Source of the DNA: an uncultured Bacilli bacterium
Lineage (GTDB): Bacteria; Bacillota_I; Bacilli_A; RF39; UBA660
DNA: 5,175 bases
Reading direction: 5' to 3'
Assembly (NCBI GenBank): GCA_947624475.1
Contig: CANQKK010000061.1
Coordinates: forward strand, 1-5,175
Every line of letters begins with the position of its first letter. Position 1 is the first letter of the stretch. This document shows positions 1 through 5,175 of this stretch, in pieces. The notes under the pieces are model-generated. The model saw nothing but the letters and a program-made list of their open reading frames with translations, did not search any database and was not told the DNA's origin. The translations under genes were made by a program, and so were the position numbers.

Positions 1-1518
1 TGATTGGAAGGCTTTAAGAGCGGGTATATTACGTGAGTAACTTAAGGCTCTTCGAAGAGTTATCAAGCCCTCGTAACCAAAATCCCAGTTATTAATCGAT
101 GGTCCGTTAGTGTATCCCCATGGTTCGTCATTGAATAGGGTATAGGTTGAGAAATCGTTATATTCAAAACCAGGACCATAGTCAAATAGTGGTTTTGCAG
201 TACTTCCCGGTTGTCTGTGTGATTGCGTAGCATTGTTCCAGTCTCCTGCGGTACGATTTCTTCCGGCTCCGATTGCGACGATAGTACCGTCATTTACATT
301 GGTGACAGCGATACCCGCTTGAACTTCGGAGTCTTCCCAATCGTGGGCTTCACCACTTAGAACTTTGTTTAAGCCTTCTTGTATGTTACGGTCTAAAGCG
401 GTGTATATTTTCATCGATACGGCCACAGGACTATTTCCTGTTACTCTCTCAACTTCTTCGACAACTGTATCGATGTATCCTTGATAGTAATCTTCTTCGG
501 TAGAACTTTCTTTTAGCATGCTTTCGATAGGAACAGCATTAGCCATTTGTTCTTCTTCTTTAGTTATATATCCGTGTCTTACCATCAGTGATAAAACGGT
601 TTTTCTTCTTTCGTAAGCAGCCTCAGGGTTTTTATATGGATTATATCTATTAGGTGCCTGGTACATACCGGCGATTAATGCGGCTTCGGGAAGAGTAAGC
701 TGTGATACATCTTTTCCAAAGTAGTATTTACTTGCTTCTTCGACACCATAGACAGTTCCTCCTAGGCAACTATCGTTTACATATAATTCGAGTATTTCTT
801 CTTTGGTGTATTTCTTTTCCATAAAGAAGACTGATAGATAAACGTCTTTAAATTTACGAATGATACTCTGACTATTATCAGTTAGGTTATTTTTAACAAC
901 TTGCATCGTCAGAGTAGAAGCACCACCGGCATCAGTATGACCGGTAAGTTGAAGAACTGATGCTTTAATAAATCTTGCTAAATCGACACCGCCATGCTGA
1001 TAATATCTCGAGTCCTCGGTAGCGATGATAGCATCTATTAAAACTTGTGGTAAATCGTCATAGTGAACTGACTCTCTCTTTTGGGCTCCGAGCGTTGTGA
1101 CAACTTCGCCATCTTTGTCTAAGATAAGAGTTTGGTCTTGATTTTTTAAGGCCTCGGGATCAAAGTTTCCCGTACTTATGACGATATATAAGAAGAAGGC
1201 CATCGCAAGGGCGACACAACATAGAGCAAAACCTAAAAAGATAATTAATATCTTTTTACCAATTCCTCTCTTTTTCTTTCTTTCTCCAGAATCACGATTT
1301 CTATCTTTTTTTCGATTTCGCGTTTTTATTTTTTTAACGCTATCATTTCTTCTTTTATTTTCAATAATCATCTCTTCTGAATCTTTTGATAAAAGACTAT
1401 CACTATCAATTACGACATCAGTTTTTTTTGGCTTTTTTTTAGTTTTTACTTTCTTTTCTCTTTCTTTTATTTTATCTTTTTCTTTTTTAATACCTTTTTT
1501 GCGATCTCTAGTTTTCAC
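1..1518 (-). CDS. Class A penicillin-binding protein (GT51 glycosyltransferase plus transpeptidase), 3' part missing
   Basis: Bifunctional membrane-anchored enzyme that polymerises lipid II into glycan strands and cross-links the stem peptides outside the cell. The visible 506 codons have no frameshift and run off the left edge. Numbering from the GTG start: basic cytoplasmic tail 1-89, one membrane helix about 90-114, GT51 domain about 150-310, then the start of the transpeptidase domain. GT51 motifs seen are EDSRYYQHGG (168-177, catalytic Glu168), GGASTLTMQ (198-206), RKFKD (221-225), KEEILELYVN (239-248) and RRKTVL (304-309). The transpeptidase shows the STAK box (Ser439, Lys442) and the SRN box (495-497); the KTG box lies beyond the window. 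GTG at 1518 is preferred over an in-frame ATG at 1560 because AAAGGAAG lies 8 bases upstream, whereas the ATG has no clear binding site. It follows recU, as ponA does in B. subtilis. The family call is firm; which PBP paralogue it is remains open. Confidence 0.95.
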   Translation of the reverse strand, partial: MKTRDRKKGIKKEKDKIKEREKKVKTKKKPKKTDVVIDSDSLLSKDSEEMIIENKRRNDSVKKIKTRNRKKDRNRDSGERKKKRGIGKKILIIFLGFALCCVALAMAFFLYIVISTGNFDPEALKNQDQTLILDKDGEVVTTLGAQKRESVHYDDLPQVLIDAIIATEDSRYYQHGGVDLARFIKASVLQLTGHTDAGGASTLTMQVVKNNLTDNSQSIIRKFKDVYLSVFFMEKKYTKEEILELYVNDSCLGGTVYGVEEASKYYFGKDVSQLTLPEAALIAGMYQAPNRYNPYKNPEAAYERRKTVLSLMVRHGYITKEEEQMANAVPIESMLKESSTEEDYYQGYIDTVVEEVERVTGNSPVAVSMKIYTALDRNIQEGLNKVLSGEAHDWEDSEVQAGIAVTNVNDGTIVAIGAGRNRTAGDWNNATQSHRQPGSTAKPLFDYGPGFEYNDFSTYTLFNDEPWGYTNGPSINNWDFGYEGLITLRRALSYSRNIPALKAFQS

Positions 1519-1526
1519 AAACTCAA

Positions 1527-1534
1527 CTTCCTTT
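1527..1534 (-). promoter_or_regulatory. Ribosome binding site that decides the PBP start
   Basis: On the minus strand AAAGGAAG lies 8 bases before a GTG codon at 1516-1518. It matches the AAAGGAGG consensus except for one base. The longer in-frame ATG at 1558-1560 is preceded by AAAAGTTCAAA, which gives no comparable site, so the shorter start is favoured. If the ATG is used, 14 more mostly charged residues are added. Confidence 0.6.
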
Positions 1535-1587
1535 CTCTTTCGATAAATTTTCTTTATCATTTTGAACTTTTATTCTTTTTTAATATT

Positions 1588-1602
1588 TATCTAAAGTAGA
1601 TA
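1588..1602. repeat. Short perfect dyad between recU and the PBP gene
   Basis: TATCTA (1588-1593) and TAGATA (1597-1602) are perfect reverse complements separated by three bases. The dyad lies 70 bases upstream of the PBP GTG start, where an operator or promoter could sit. A 6-bp A/T-rich dyad can occur by chance in such sequence, so no function is claimed. Confidence 0.3.
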
Positions 1603-1624
1603 CATAAATAAATTAGCATGGTAA

Positions 1625-1652
1625 ATAATATTAATAAACTTTTTAATATTAT
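1625..1652. repeat. 10-bp A/T-only inverted repeat downstream of recU
   Basis: ATAATATTAA (1625-1634) is the exact reverse complement of TTAATATTAT (1643-1652), with an 8-base loop. On the minus strand the hairpin would form 14 bases after the recU stop codon. The stem has no G-C pair and is not followed by a clean U-run, so it is a poor intrinsic terminator. It may be a weak attenuator or RNA processing site, or simply chance in AT-rich DNA. Confidence 0.35.
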
Positions 1653-1666
1653 AAACTGTTATTAAA

Positions 1667-2218
1667 TTATGATAGTAAAACTTTTTCTTCGATTAATTTA
1701 TCGACTATTTTAATGTAATCTAATCTCGGAGCATACTTTATCTCTATTTTATAGCAGTTTTTTTCAAAATATTCTAAAGGAATAGATTTTCGGTTTTGTG
1801 TTTCGATAAAGTTTAAAAGTTCATTTCCTTTTAGTATATAATCTTTTTTTAATGTAGTAAATCTTACGATGAGAAAGATAATACCACCATGCTTAAGGGC
1901 TTTTTTTATATATTCGATCTGATGTTTATGGATATTGTTTATTGAAAAACTTGTCTTACTTTTAGTTTCCTTGGCATCAAATTCGATATAGAAACCTCGG
2001 TAGACACCATTATAGTCGAGTGTCGACTGAGTTTCAAAAAAACCATCAGTGATTCTTAAATTTTCGTAGTCAGTTTTAGTTATACGAATGGGAGTGGGCT
2101 TCTTGTAAATAAGGGCAATATCATAAGTACGATAGTAATTATTTGTTTCGTTGATGTCGTTTTCAAGACCCATTCCACGGTTTGCAAAAGCACTATTGAA
2201 ATTGGTTCTGTAATTCAA
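1667..2218 (-). CDS. recU: Holliday junction resolvase RecU
   Basis: Cytoplasmic dimeric endonuclease that cuts four-way junctions during homologous recombination, DNA repair and chromosome segregation; it is the Gram-positive counterpart of RuvC. Family signatures are clear: ANRGMGLENDINETN near the N-terminus, KKPTPIRI, STLDYNGVY, a PD-(D/E)XK core reading EFDAKET, NNIHKHQ, and the C-terminal APRLDYIKIVD. Counting from the TTG start, the expected metal ligands are Asp68, Asp81 and Lys83. The protein is 183 residues, against roughly 206 in B. subtilis, with a shorter N-terminus. TTG at 2218 is chosen because AGGTGAT ends 4 bases before it; an in-frame GTG at 2227 would add three residues but overlaps that site. 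It lies upstream of the class A PBP gene, the same order as recU-ponA in B. subtilis, so the two are probably co-transcribed. The oddity is Asp where the family usually has Glu in the (D/E)XK position. Confidence 0.95.
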   Translation of the reverse strand: MNYRTNFNSAFANRGMGLENDINETNNYYRTYDIALIYKKPTPIRITKTDYENLRITDGFFETQSTLDYNGVYRGFYIEFDAKETKSKTSFSINNIHKHQIEYIKKALKHGGIIFLIVRFTTLKKDYILKGNELLNFIETQNRKSIPLEYFEKNCYKIEIKYAPRLDYIKIVDKLIEEKVLLS

Positions 2219-2222
2219 GTTA

Positions 2223-2229
2223 ATCACCT
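2223..2229 (-). promoter_or_regulatory. Ribosome binding site supporting the TTG start of recU
   Basis: AGGTGAT on the minus strand matches the 3' part of the ideal AAGGAGGTGAT sequence and sits four bases before the TTG at 2216-2218. The in-frame GTG at 2225-2227 lies inside this site and has only A/T-rich DNA upstream of it, which makes GTG the weaker candidate. Confidence 0.5.
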
Positions 2230-2278
2230 AATTAAATGATATCAAAAAAAAGAAAAAAATTCTATAAAAGTGATAGAA

Positions 2279-2306
2279 AATATAAAAAAAGCGTTAAAAC
2301 TGTAAA
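2279..2306 (-). promoter_or_regulatory. Candidate sigma-A promoter for recU and the PBP gene
   Basis: Reading the minus strand, TTTACA (2306-2301) is followed after 16 bases by TATATT (2284-2279). Each hexamer differs from the TTGACA/TATAAT consensus at one position. It lies just downstream of the DUF378 terminator and about 60 bases before the recU start, where a promoter is needed. The surrounding DNA is so A/T-rich that chance matches are likely. Confidence 0.4.
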
Positions 2307-2311
2307 ATAAA

Positions 2312-2340
2312 AAACTACGTAATTTCAAAATTCGTAGTTT
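2312..2340 (-). terminator. Rho-independent terminator of the DUF378 gene
   Basis: AAACTACG (2312-2319) pairs with CGTAGTTT (2333-2340). The stem extends inward through AATT/AATT pairs after a one-base bulge, closing on a 4-base loop. On the minus strand the hairpin is followed by TTTATTTTA, continuing the T-run from the stem. It starts at the stop codon of the DUF378 gene, whose last bases form part of the stem. The plus-strand side has no T-run, so it acts for minus-strand transcripts. Confidence 0.8.
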
Positions 2341-2533
2341 AATCCAAATCTTTAGTAAATATACCAATATCGATAAGGCCTGATATAAGAACTAATACAT
2401 AGACGATTCTCGTTAGCATAGAACCATCACCGAATAAGTATTCGACTAAATTGAAATTAAAAATTCCTACTAATCCCCAGTTAATACAACCGATGATGCT
2501 TATAGCTAATGCTATCTTATATAATATATTCAT
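2339..2533 (-). CDS. DUF378 family small membrane protein (YuzA-like)
   Basis: A 64-residue protein with two predicted membrane helices, about residues 4-24 and 40-59, joined by a short loop containing FGDGSML. The family signature is IIGCINWGLVGIFNF in the first helix followed by SMLTRIVYVLVLISGL in the second; this is the pattern of DUF378 proteins such as B. subtilis YuzA. Their function is unknown to me, and I assign none. The ATG at 2533 is well supported by AAGGAGG (2540-2546) six bases upstream. The gene appears monocistronic: it is divergent from the lipoprotein gene and has its own terminator directly at its stop codon. The length is close to normal for the family, so it is intact rather than a fragment. 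Confidence 0.88.
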   Translation of the reverse strand: MNILYKIALAISIIGCINWGLVGIFNFNLVEYLFGDGSMLTRIVYVLVLISGLIDIGIFTKDLD

Positions 2534-2607
2534 GATTATCCTCCTTTTTAGTTTTATTTTGTGTAAAATTTTATAAATTATTCATCATATTAGATAATTT
2601 TAATTAA

Positions 2608-2613
2608 TATACT
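2608..2613 (+). promoter_or_regulatory. Possible -10 element for the lipoprotein gene
   Basis: TATACT lies 27 bases before the lipoprotein start codon in the 107-base divergent region 2534-2640 and matches TATAAT at five of six positions. No convincing -35 hexamer lies 16-18 bases upstream and there is no TGn extension. A promoter must exist here because the neighbouring gene diverges, but its exact position is uncertain. I saw no operator-like repeat in this region. Confidence 0.25.
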
Positions 2614-2640
2614 TTATCAGAAAGAATGAAGAGGTGAAAC

Positions 2641-3798
2641 ATGAAAAAAAAGATATTATTTTTACTAATTGTTGGACTGTTTATTTTTAGTGGTTGTGGA
2701 AAGGTTGGAGAGAAGGATATTATTAAAAAACTATCGGATAAAATAGATTCTTCGGATTCTTACTACATCGAGGGAACACTGGAAATTGTAAATAATGAGG
2801 ATGTATTTACTTACGATGTTAAGGTAAGTTATGCTAAAAAGGATAATTATAAAGTTGATTTAGTTAATACTGTAAATAATCACCAGCAGATTATCTTAAG
2901 AAATAGTGATGGAGTATATGTTGTAACGCCTAGAATAAATAAAAGTTTTAAATTTCAAAGTGATTGGCCTTACAATAATTCCCAAGTATATTTACTTGCT
3001 CCTTTGTTAGATGATATAAATAGTGATGAAAATAGAACTTTTAAAGAAGAAAATGGTAATTATAAAATAGTAGTCGCAGCAAATTATCCTAATAATCAAA
3101 AACTAGTAAAACAAGAGATAACACTAGATAAGGATGCTAATATTAAAAAGGTCGTCGTATTAGATACTGATGGTAATCCTCAGATAACGATGAACTTTAG
3201 TAAAGTGGATTTAAATAGTAAATTTGATGATAATTATTTTGATTTAAAAGAGATAATTGATATTGAGGAAAATCAAAATAATACAGAAAATAAGGCCGAA
3301 GAAAATAGCGGAGATAATAAGGAAAGTACAGATGCTACGGAAAATAATAGTGAAGATAATTCGGGAGTAGAAAATAAGGATAATAATGCTGAAAATAAAG
3401 AAGAAAGTACAAATGGTAAGTATACGACAGATAGTTCAAATACGAAGGAGACTAGTTCGATAGAGGACGTCATATATCCGATGTATATTCCATCGAATAC
3501 GTATTTGACTAATACGGAGAAGGTAAGTAAAGATAATGGAGAGAGATTAATTCTAACTTTCGATGGTGATAATCCGTTTATGTTAATTGAAGAGACTGTC
3601 GCCTGCGAAAAGGAGCATCTTATCGTTCCGACATATGGAGAACTGGAACTTATGGCTTCGACGGTGGCTATTGTAAATGATAATTCGATTAATTGGATCG
3701 ATAATAATATTGAATACTACGTCGTAAGTGATAAACTTTCGAAGTCAGAACTACTCGAGATAGCGAGATCTGTTTCTGTACTTCCAGTTAGTAAATAG
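2641..3798 (+). CDS. YdcC-like lipoprotein: LolA-like domain, acidic linker, DUF4367-like C-terminus
   Basis: A 385-residue predicted lipoprotein attached to the outer face of the membrane. The signal peptide has a KKK start, a hydrophobic core and an FSGC lipobox, so Cys19 would be lipidated. Residues about 25-205 resemble the LolA-like part of Bacillus YdcC, best seen in TPRINKSFKFQSDWP (96-110), QEITLDKDA and the end of the domain, FDDNYFDL. Residues about 208-276 are a low-complexity Asn/Glu/Asp/Ser/Thr-rich linker. Residues about 277-380 look like DUF4367, with MYIPSNTYL, a WIDNNIEYYVVSD core and SKSELLEIARSV. B. subtilis YdcC is associated with sporulation, and the C. difficile germination lipoprotein GerS has a related fold; no ligand or role can be read from this sequence. 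The start is supported by GAGGTGA (2631-2637). A terminator follows, so it is probably transcribed alone. The protein is longer than YdcC as I remember it (about 338), mostly because of the linker. Confidence 0.85.
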   Translation: MKKKILFLLIVGLFIFSGCGKVGEKDIIKKLSDKIDSSDSYYIEGTLEIVNNEDVFTYDVKVSYAKKDNYKVDLVNTVNNHQQIILRNSDGVYVVTPRINKSFKFQSDWPYNNSQVYLLAPLLDDINSDENRTFKEENGNYKIVVAANYPNNQKLVKQEITLDKDANIKKVVVLDTDGNPQITMNFSKVDLNSKFDDNYFDLKEIIDIEENQNNTENKAEENSGDNKESTDATENNSEDNSGVENKDNNAENKEESTNGKYTTDSSNTKETSSIEDVIYPMYIPSNTYLTNTEKVSKDNGERLILTFDGDNPFMLIEETVACEKEHLIVPTYGELELMASTVAIVNDNSINWIDNNIEYYVVSDKLSKSELLEIARSVSVLPVSK

Positions 3799-3838
3799 AA
3801 AAGAATTGATATTTGTTTTATCAACTCTTTTTCTTTAT
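3799..3838 (+). terminator. Rho-independent terminator after the lipoprotein gene
   Basis: AAAAGA (3799-3804) pairs with TCTTTT (3826-3831), and TTGATA (3806-3811) pairs with TATCAA (3819-3824). One A/C mismatch separates the two helices, and the loop is seven bases. The 3' arm leads into TTTTTCTTTATTT. It starts immediately after the TAG stop. The stem has few G-C pairs, so some read-through into the desulfurase gene is possible. Confidence 0.7.
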
Positions 3839-3853
3839 TTCTCTTTGGATATG

Positions 3854-3862
3854 TGTTAAAAT
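3854..3862 (+). promoter_or_regulatory. Candidate extended -10 promoter for the cysteine desulfurase gene
   Basis: TGTTAAAAT fits the TGnTATAAT extended -10 pattern with one mismatch. The matching -35 position (3834-3839, TTTATT) is weak, which is usual for extended -10 promoters. It lies between the preceding terminator and the start codon, and would give a leader of about 17 bases that includes the ribosome binding site. Confidence 0.4.
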
Positions 3863-3873
3863 ATGTAATGACG

Positions 3874-3879
3874 AGGAGG
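3874..3879 (+). promoter_or_regulatory. Ribosome binding site that decides the desulfurase start
   Basis: A perfect AGGAGG lies six bases before the ATG at 3886-3888. The reading frame is open further upstream to a GTG at 3853, but that codon has no binding site and falls on the candidate promoter. The family N-terminus (YFDNSATT) begins right after the ATG at 3886. Confidence 0.85.
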
Positions 3880-3885
3880 AATAAT

Positions 3886-5007
3886 ATGATATATTTTGAT
3901 AATAGTGCTACGACGATACCTGATGATAGAGTGTTAGATACTTTTAATAAAACTTCTATAAATTATCCGGGAAATGCTAATTCACTTCATAGCCTCGGCA
4001 TAAAATCGAAAGAACTTGAAAGTTATGCTACTAGTAAGATAGGTAAGATACTTGATTTAAGAAATAAGGAAATTATCTATACTTCGGGAGCAACGGAATC
4101 TAATAATATGGTTTTAAAGGGCATAGCATCTAAGTATAAATCGAGAGGAAATCATATTATTATCAGTCCTCTAGAGCATTCTTCGGTTACGAAAACTTGC
4201 AGTTACTTGGAAAGTAAGGGGTTTGTTATTTCTTATGTCAAATTAAATAGTGATGGAAGAATTGATTTAGAAGACTTTAAAAATTTAATTAATGATAAGA
4301 CAATTCTTGTGGCTATTTCTCTGGTCGATAGTGAACTTGGAATTAAGCAAGATATTAAAGAAATAAAGAAGATTTGTGATAATTATCCGAAGTGTTATTT
4401 ACATGTCGATGGAACGCAAGCAATTGGTAAGATAGATATTGATTTTGATGATATGGACTTTTTTAGTATGTCGGGACATAAGATATTTGGTCTTAAGGGA
4501 ATAGGACTTCTGATAAAGAAAGATAGTATTGTTATCGATAACTTGATTCATGGAGGAAAGTCCACTACCGAGTATAGGTCTGGAACTCCGCCTCTTCCTC
4601 TTATTACGAGTTTGATGAGGGCAATAGAACTTGTTACTGCTAATATTTTAGATAATTATGATTATGTTTGGAAGTTGAATAAAAAAATTACTGATAGTTT
4701 AAAAAAGTATGATAATGTTCATATAAATAGTACGGAAAAGAGTATTCCTTATATTATTAATTTTAGTATAAAGGGAGTAAAGCCTGAGACGTTTATTCAT
4801 GCAATGGAAGAAGAAAATATTTTTATATCGACGAGAAGTGCCTGCTCGATAGGTGATTATTCGAGGGCGGTATATGCTGTATATAAAGATAAAGATATAG
4901 CATCATCTAGTATTAGAATTAGTCTAAGTTATAAAAATACGATGGAAGAAGTTTTGGAATTTAATAAAATATTTGACCAAGTTTATAATAAATTATTATT
5001 AAGATAG
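3886..5007 (+). CDS. Cysteine desulfurase, NifS/IscS-type class V aminotransferase
   Basis: PLP-dependent cytoplasmic enzyme that converts cysteine to alanine and holds the sulfur as a persulfide for Fe-S cluster, thiamine or tRNA-thiolation partners. The 373 residues are about family length. Motifs in order: YFDNSATT (3-10), NANSLH (30-35), TSGATESNN (66-74), LEHSSV with the PLP-stacking His98, HVDGTQ with Asp175 and Gln178, SGHK with the PLP lysine Lys199, YRSGTPP (230-236), and SACS with the likely persulfide Cys320. Arg344 in SSIRIS fits the substrate-carboxylate arginine. All core catalytic residues are therefore present. Two usually conserved stretches differ: NNE reads DSE (148-150), and GGGQERG reads GGKSTTE (223-229). 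No iscU, sufU or thiI is visible beside it, so its sulfur acceptor is unknown and I give no gene symbol. The next gene starts 12 bases after the stop and is probably in the same operon. Confidence 0.92.
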   Translation: MIYFDNSATTIPDDRVLDTFNKTSINYPGNANSLHSLGIKSKELESYATSKIGKILDLRNKEIIYTSGATESNNMVLKGIASKYKSRGNHIIISPLEHSSVTKTCSYLESKGFVISYVKLNSDGRIDLEDFKNLINDKTILVAISLVDSELGIKQDIKEIKKICDNYPKCYLHVDGTQAIGKIDIDFDDMDFFSMSGHKIFGLKGIGLLIKKDSIVIDNLIHGGKSTTEYRSGTPPLPLITSLMRAIELVTANILDNYDYVWKLNKKITDSLKKYDNVHINSTEKSIPYIINFSIKGVKPETFIHAMEEENIFISTRSACSIGDYSRAVYAVYKDKDIASSSIRISLSYKNTMEEVLEFNKIFDQVYNKLLLR

Positions 5008-5019
5008 GAGGGTATGGAC

Positions 5020-5175
5020 ATGAAAAAGATAAGAGTTTTTATACAAAGTATGATATTTTTAGGTATAGGTCTTTTTGGAATCGTAGTAATATATTTCTTA
5101 TTTATTAATCGAGATAAAGATGGTTATCTATATGTCAATGTCGATAGTAAAAATAATGTTACTAATCCTGTTGAT
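5020..5175 (+). CDS. Membrane-anchored protein of unknown function, N-terminal part only
   Basis: The first 52 codons of a gene cut by the right edge. A short basic start (MKKIR) is followed by a hydrophobic segment about residues 6-29, ending in NRDKDGYLYVNVDSKNN. This fits an uncleaved membrane anchor or a signal peptide with the rest of the protein outside the cell; no lipobox cysteine is seen. The start at 5020 is supported by AGGAGGG (5006-5012) seven bases upstream; an in-frame ATG at 5014 is too close to that site. The binding site overlaps the desulfurase stop codon, which suggests one transcript and possibly translational coupling. I do not recognise the family from this fragment. 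Confidence 0.75.
   Translation, partial: MKKIRVFIQSMIFLGIGLFGIVVIYFLFINRDKDGYLYVNVDSKNNVTNPVD

Noticed and set aside
63..293. Minus-strand open frame of 76 codons
   Set aside because: It overlaps the PBP transpeptidase domain in another frame of the same strand, while the PBP frame carries the conserved STAK and SRN boxes.
1..1518. Possible frameshift or pseudogene status of the PBP, since motifs are altered
   Set aside because: The frame was read codon by codon from 1518 to 1 without a stop, and motif order and spacing are normal. The missing C-terminus is due to the window edge.
1178..1546. Plus-strand open frame of 122 codons rich in Phe, Ser and Leu
   Set aside because: It lies antisense to the Lys/Arg-rich tail and membrane segment of the PBP; the Phe-rich product is what the complement of AAA/AAG/AGA codons gives. 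It lacks family motifs.
3273..3473. Minus-strand open frame of 66 codons rich in Ser, Leu and Phe
   Set aside because: It is antisense to the low-complexity linker of the lipoprotein gene, and its composition is explained by the complement of Asn/Glu/Ser codons.
3853..3885. Upstream GTG start that would add 11 residues to the desulfurase
   Set aside because: It has no ribosome binding site, overlaps a candidate promoter, and the family N-terminus starts right after the ATG at 3886, which has a perfect AGGAGG.
1..5175. Alternative genetic code with TGA as tryptophan
   Set aside because: All tryptophans seen are TGG, no in-frame TGA occurs, and a class A PBP implies a walled organism.
1..5175. 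CRISPR array, insertion sequence, tRNA, riboswitch or a novel defence-type cluster
   Set aside because: There are no regularly spaced repeats, transposase motifs, tRNA-like folds or long structured leaders. All gaps are under about 150 bases and the genes belong to housekeeping or known families.

Overview
This window looks like ordinary chromosome from a low-GC, AT-rich member of the Bacillota (Firmicutes). Three things point there: a RecU-type Holliday junction resolvase, which is largely confined to that group; the recU-to-class A PBP gene order known from Bacillus subtilis; and strong AGGAGG-type ribosome binding sites. A full class A PBP argues against a wall-less mollicute. Tryptophan is TGG throughout, no in-frame TGA occurs in the genes, and the stops seen are TAA and TAG, so the standard bacterial code fits. 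I cannot name the genus; a gut Erysipelotrichia or RF39-like lineage is only a guess.

The left half is read on the minus strand. From right to left it holds a 64-residue DUF378 membrane protein (2339-2533) with its own intrinsic terminator (2312-2340), then recU (1667-2218), then a class A penicillin-binding protein that runs off the left edge (1-1518). The terminator suggests recU and the PBP gene form a separate unit with a candidate promoter at 2279-2306. The 148 bases between recU and the PBP gene carry only A/T-rich inverted repeats.

The right half is read on the plus strand and diverges from the DUF378 gene across 107 bases. It holds a YdcC-like lipoprotein (2641-3798) closed by an intrinsic terminator (3799-3838), then a NifS/IscS-type cysteine desulfurase (3886-5007) with a candidate extended -10 promoter. 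A membrane-anchored protein cut off by the right edge (5020-5175) begins 12 bases after the desulfurase stop.

Functionally, the window combines cell-wall synthesis (PBP), recombination and chromosome segregation (RecU), an envelope lipoprotein of a sporulation-associated family, and sulfur mobilisation for cofactors or tRNA. I see no new multi-gene system, mobile element, CRISPR array or RNA gene. The points worth a second look are residue changes in conserved motifs of the PBP, RecU and the desulfurase, a very basic cytoplasmic tail on the PBP, a low-complexity linker in the lipoprotein, and a marked preference for NCG codons in the desulfurase gene.
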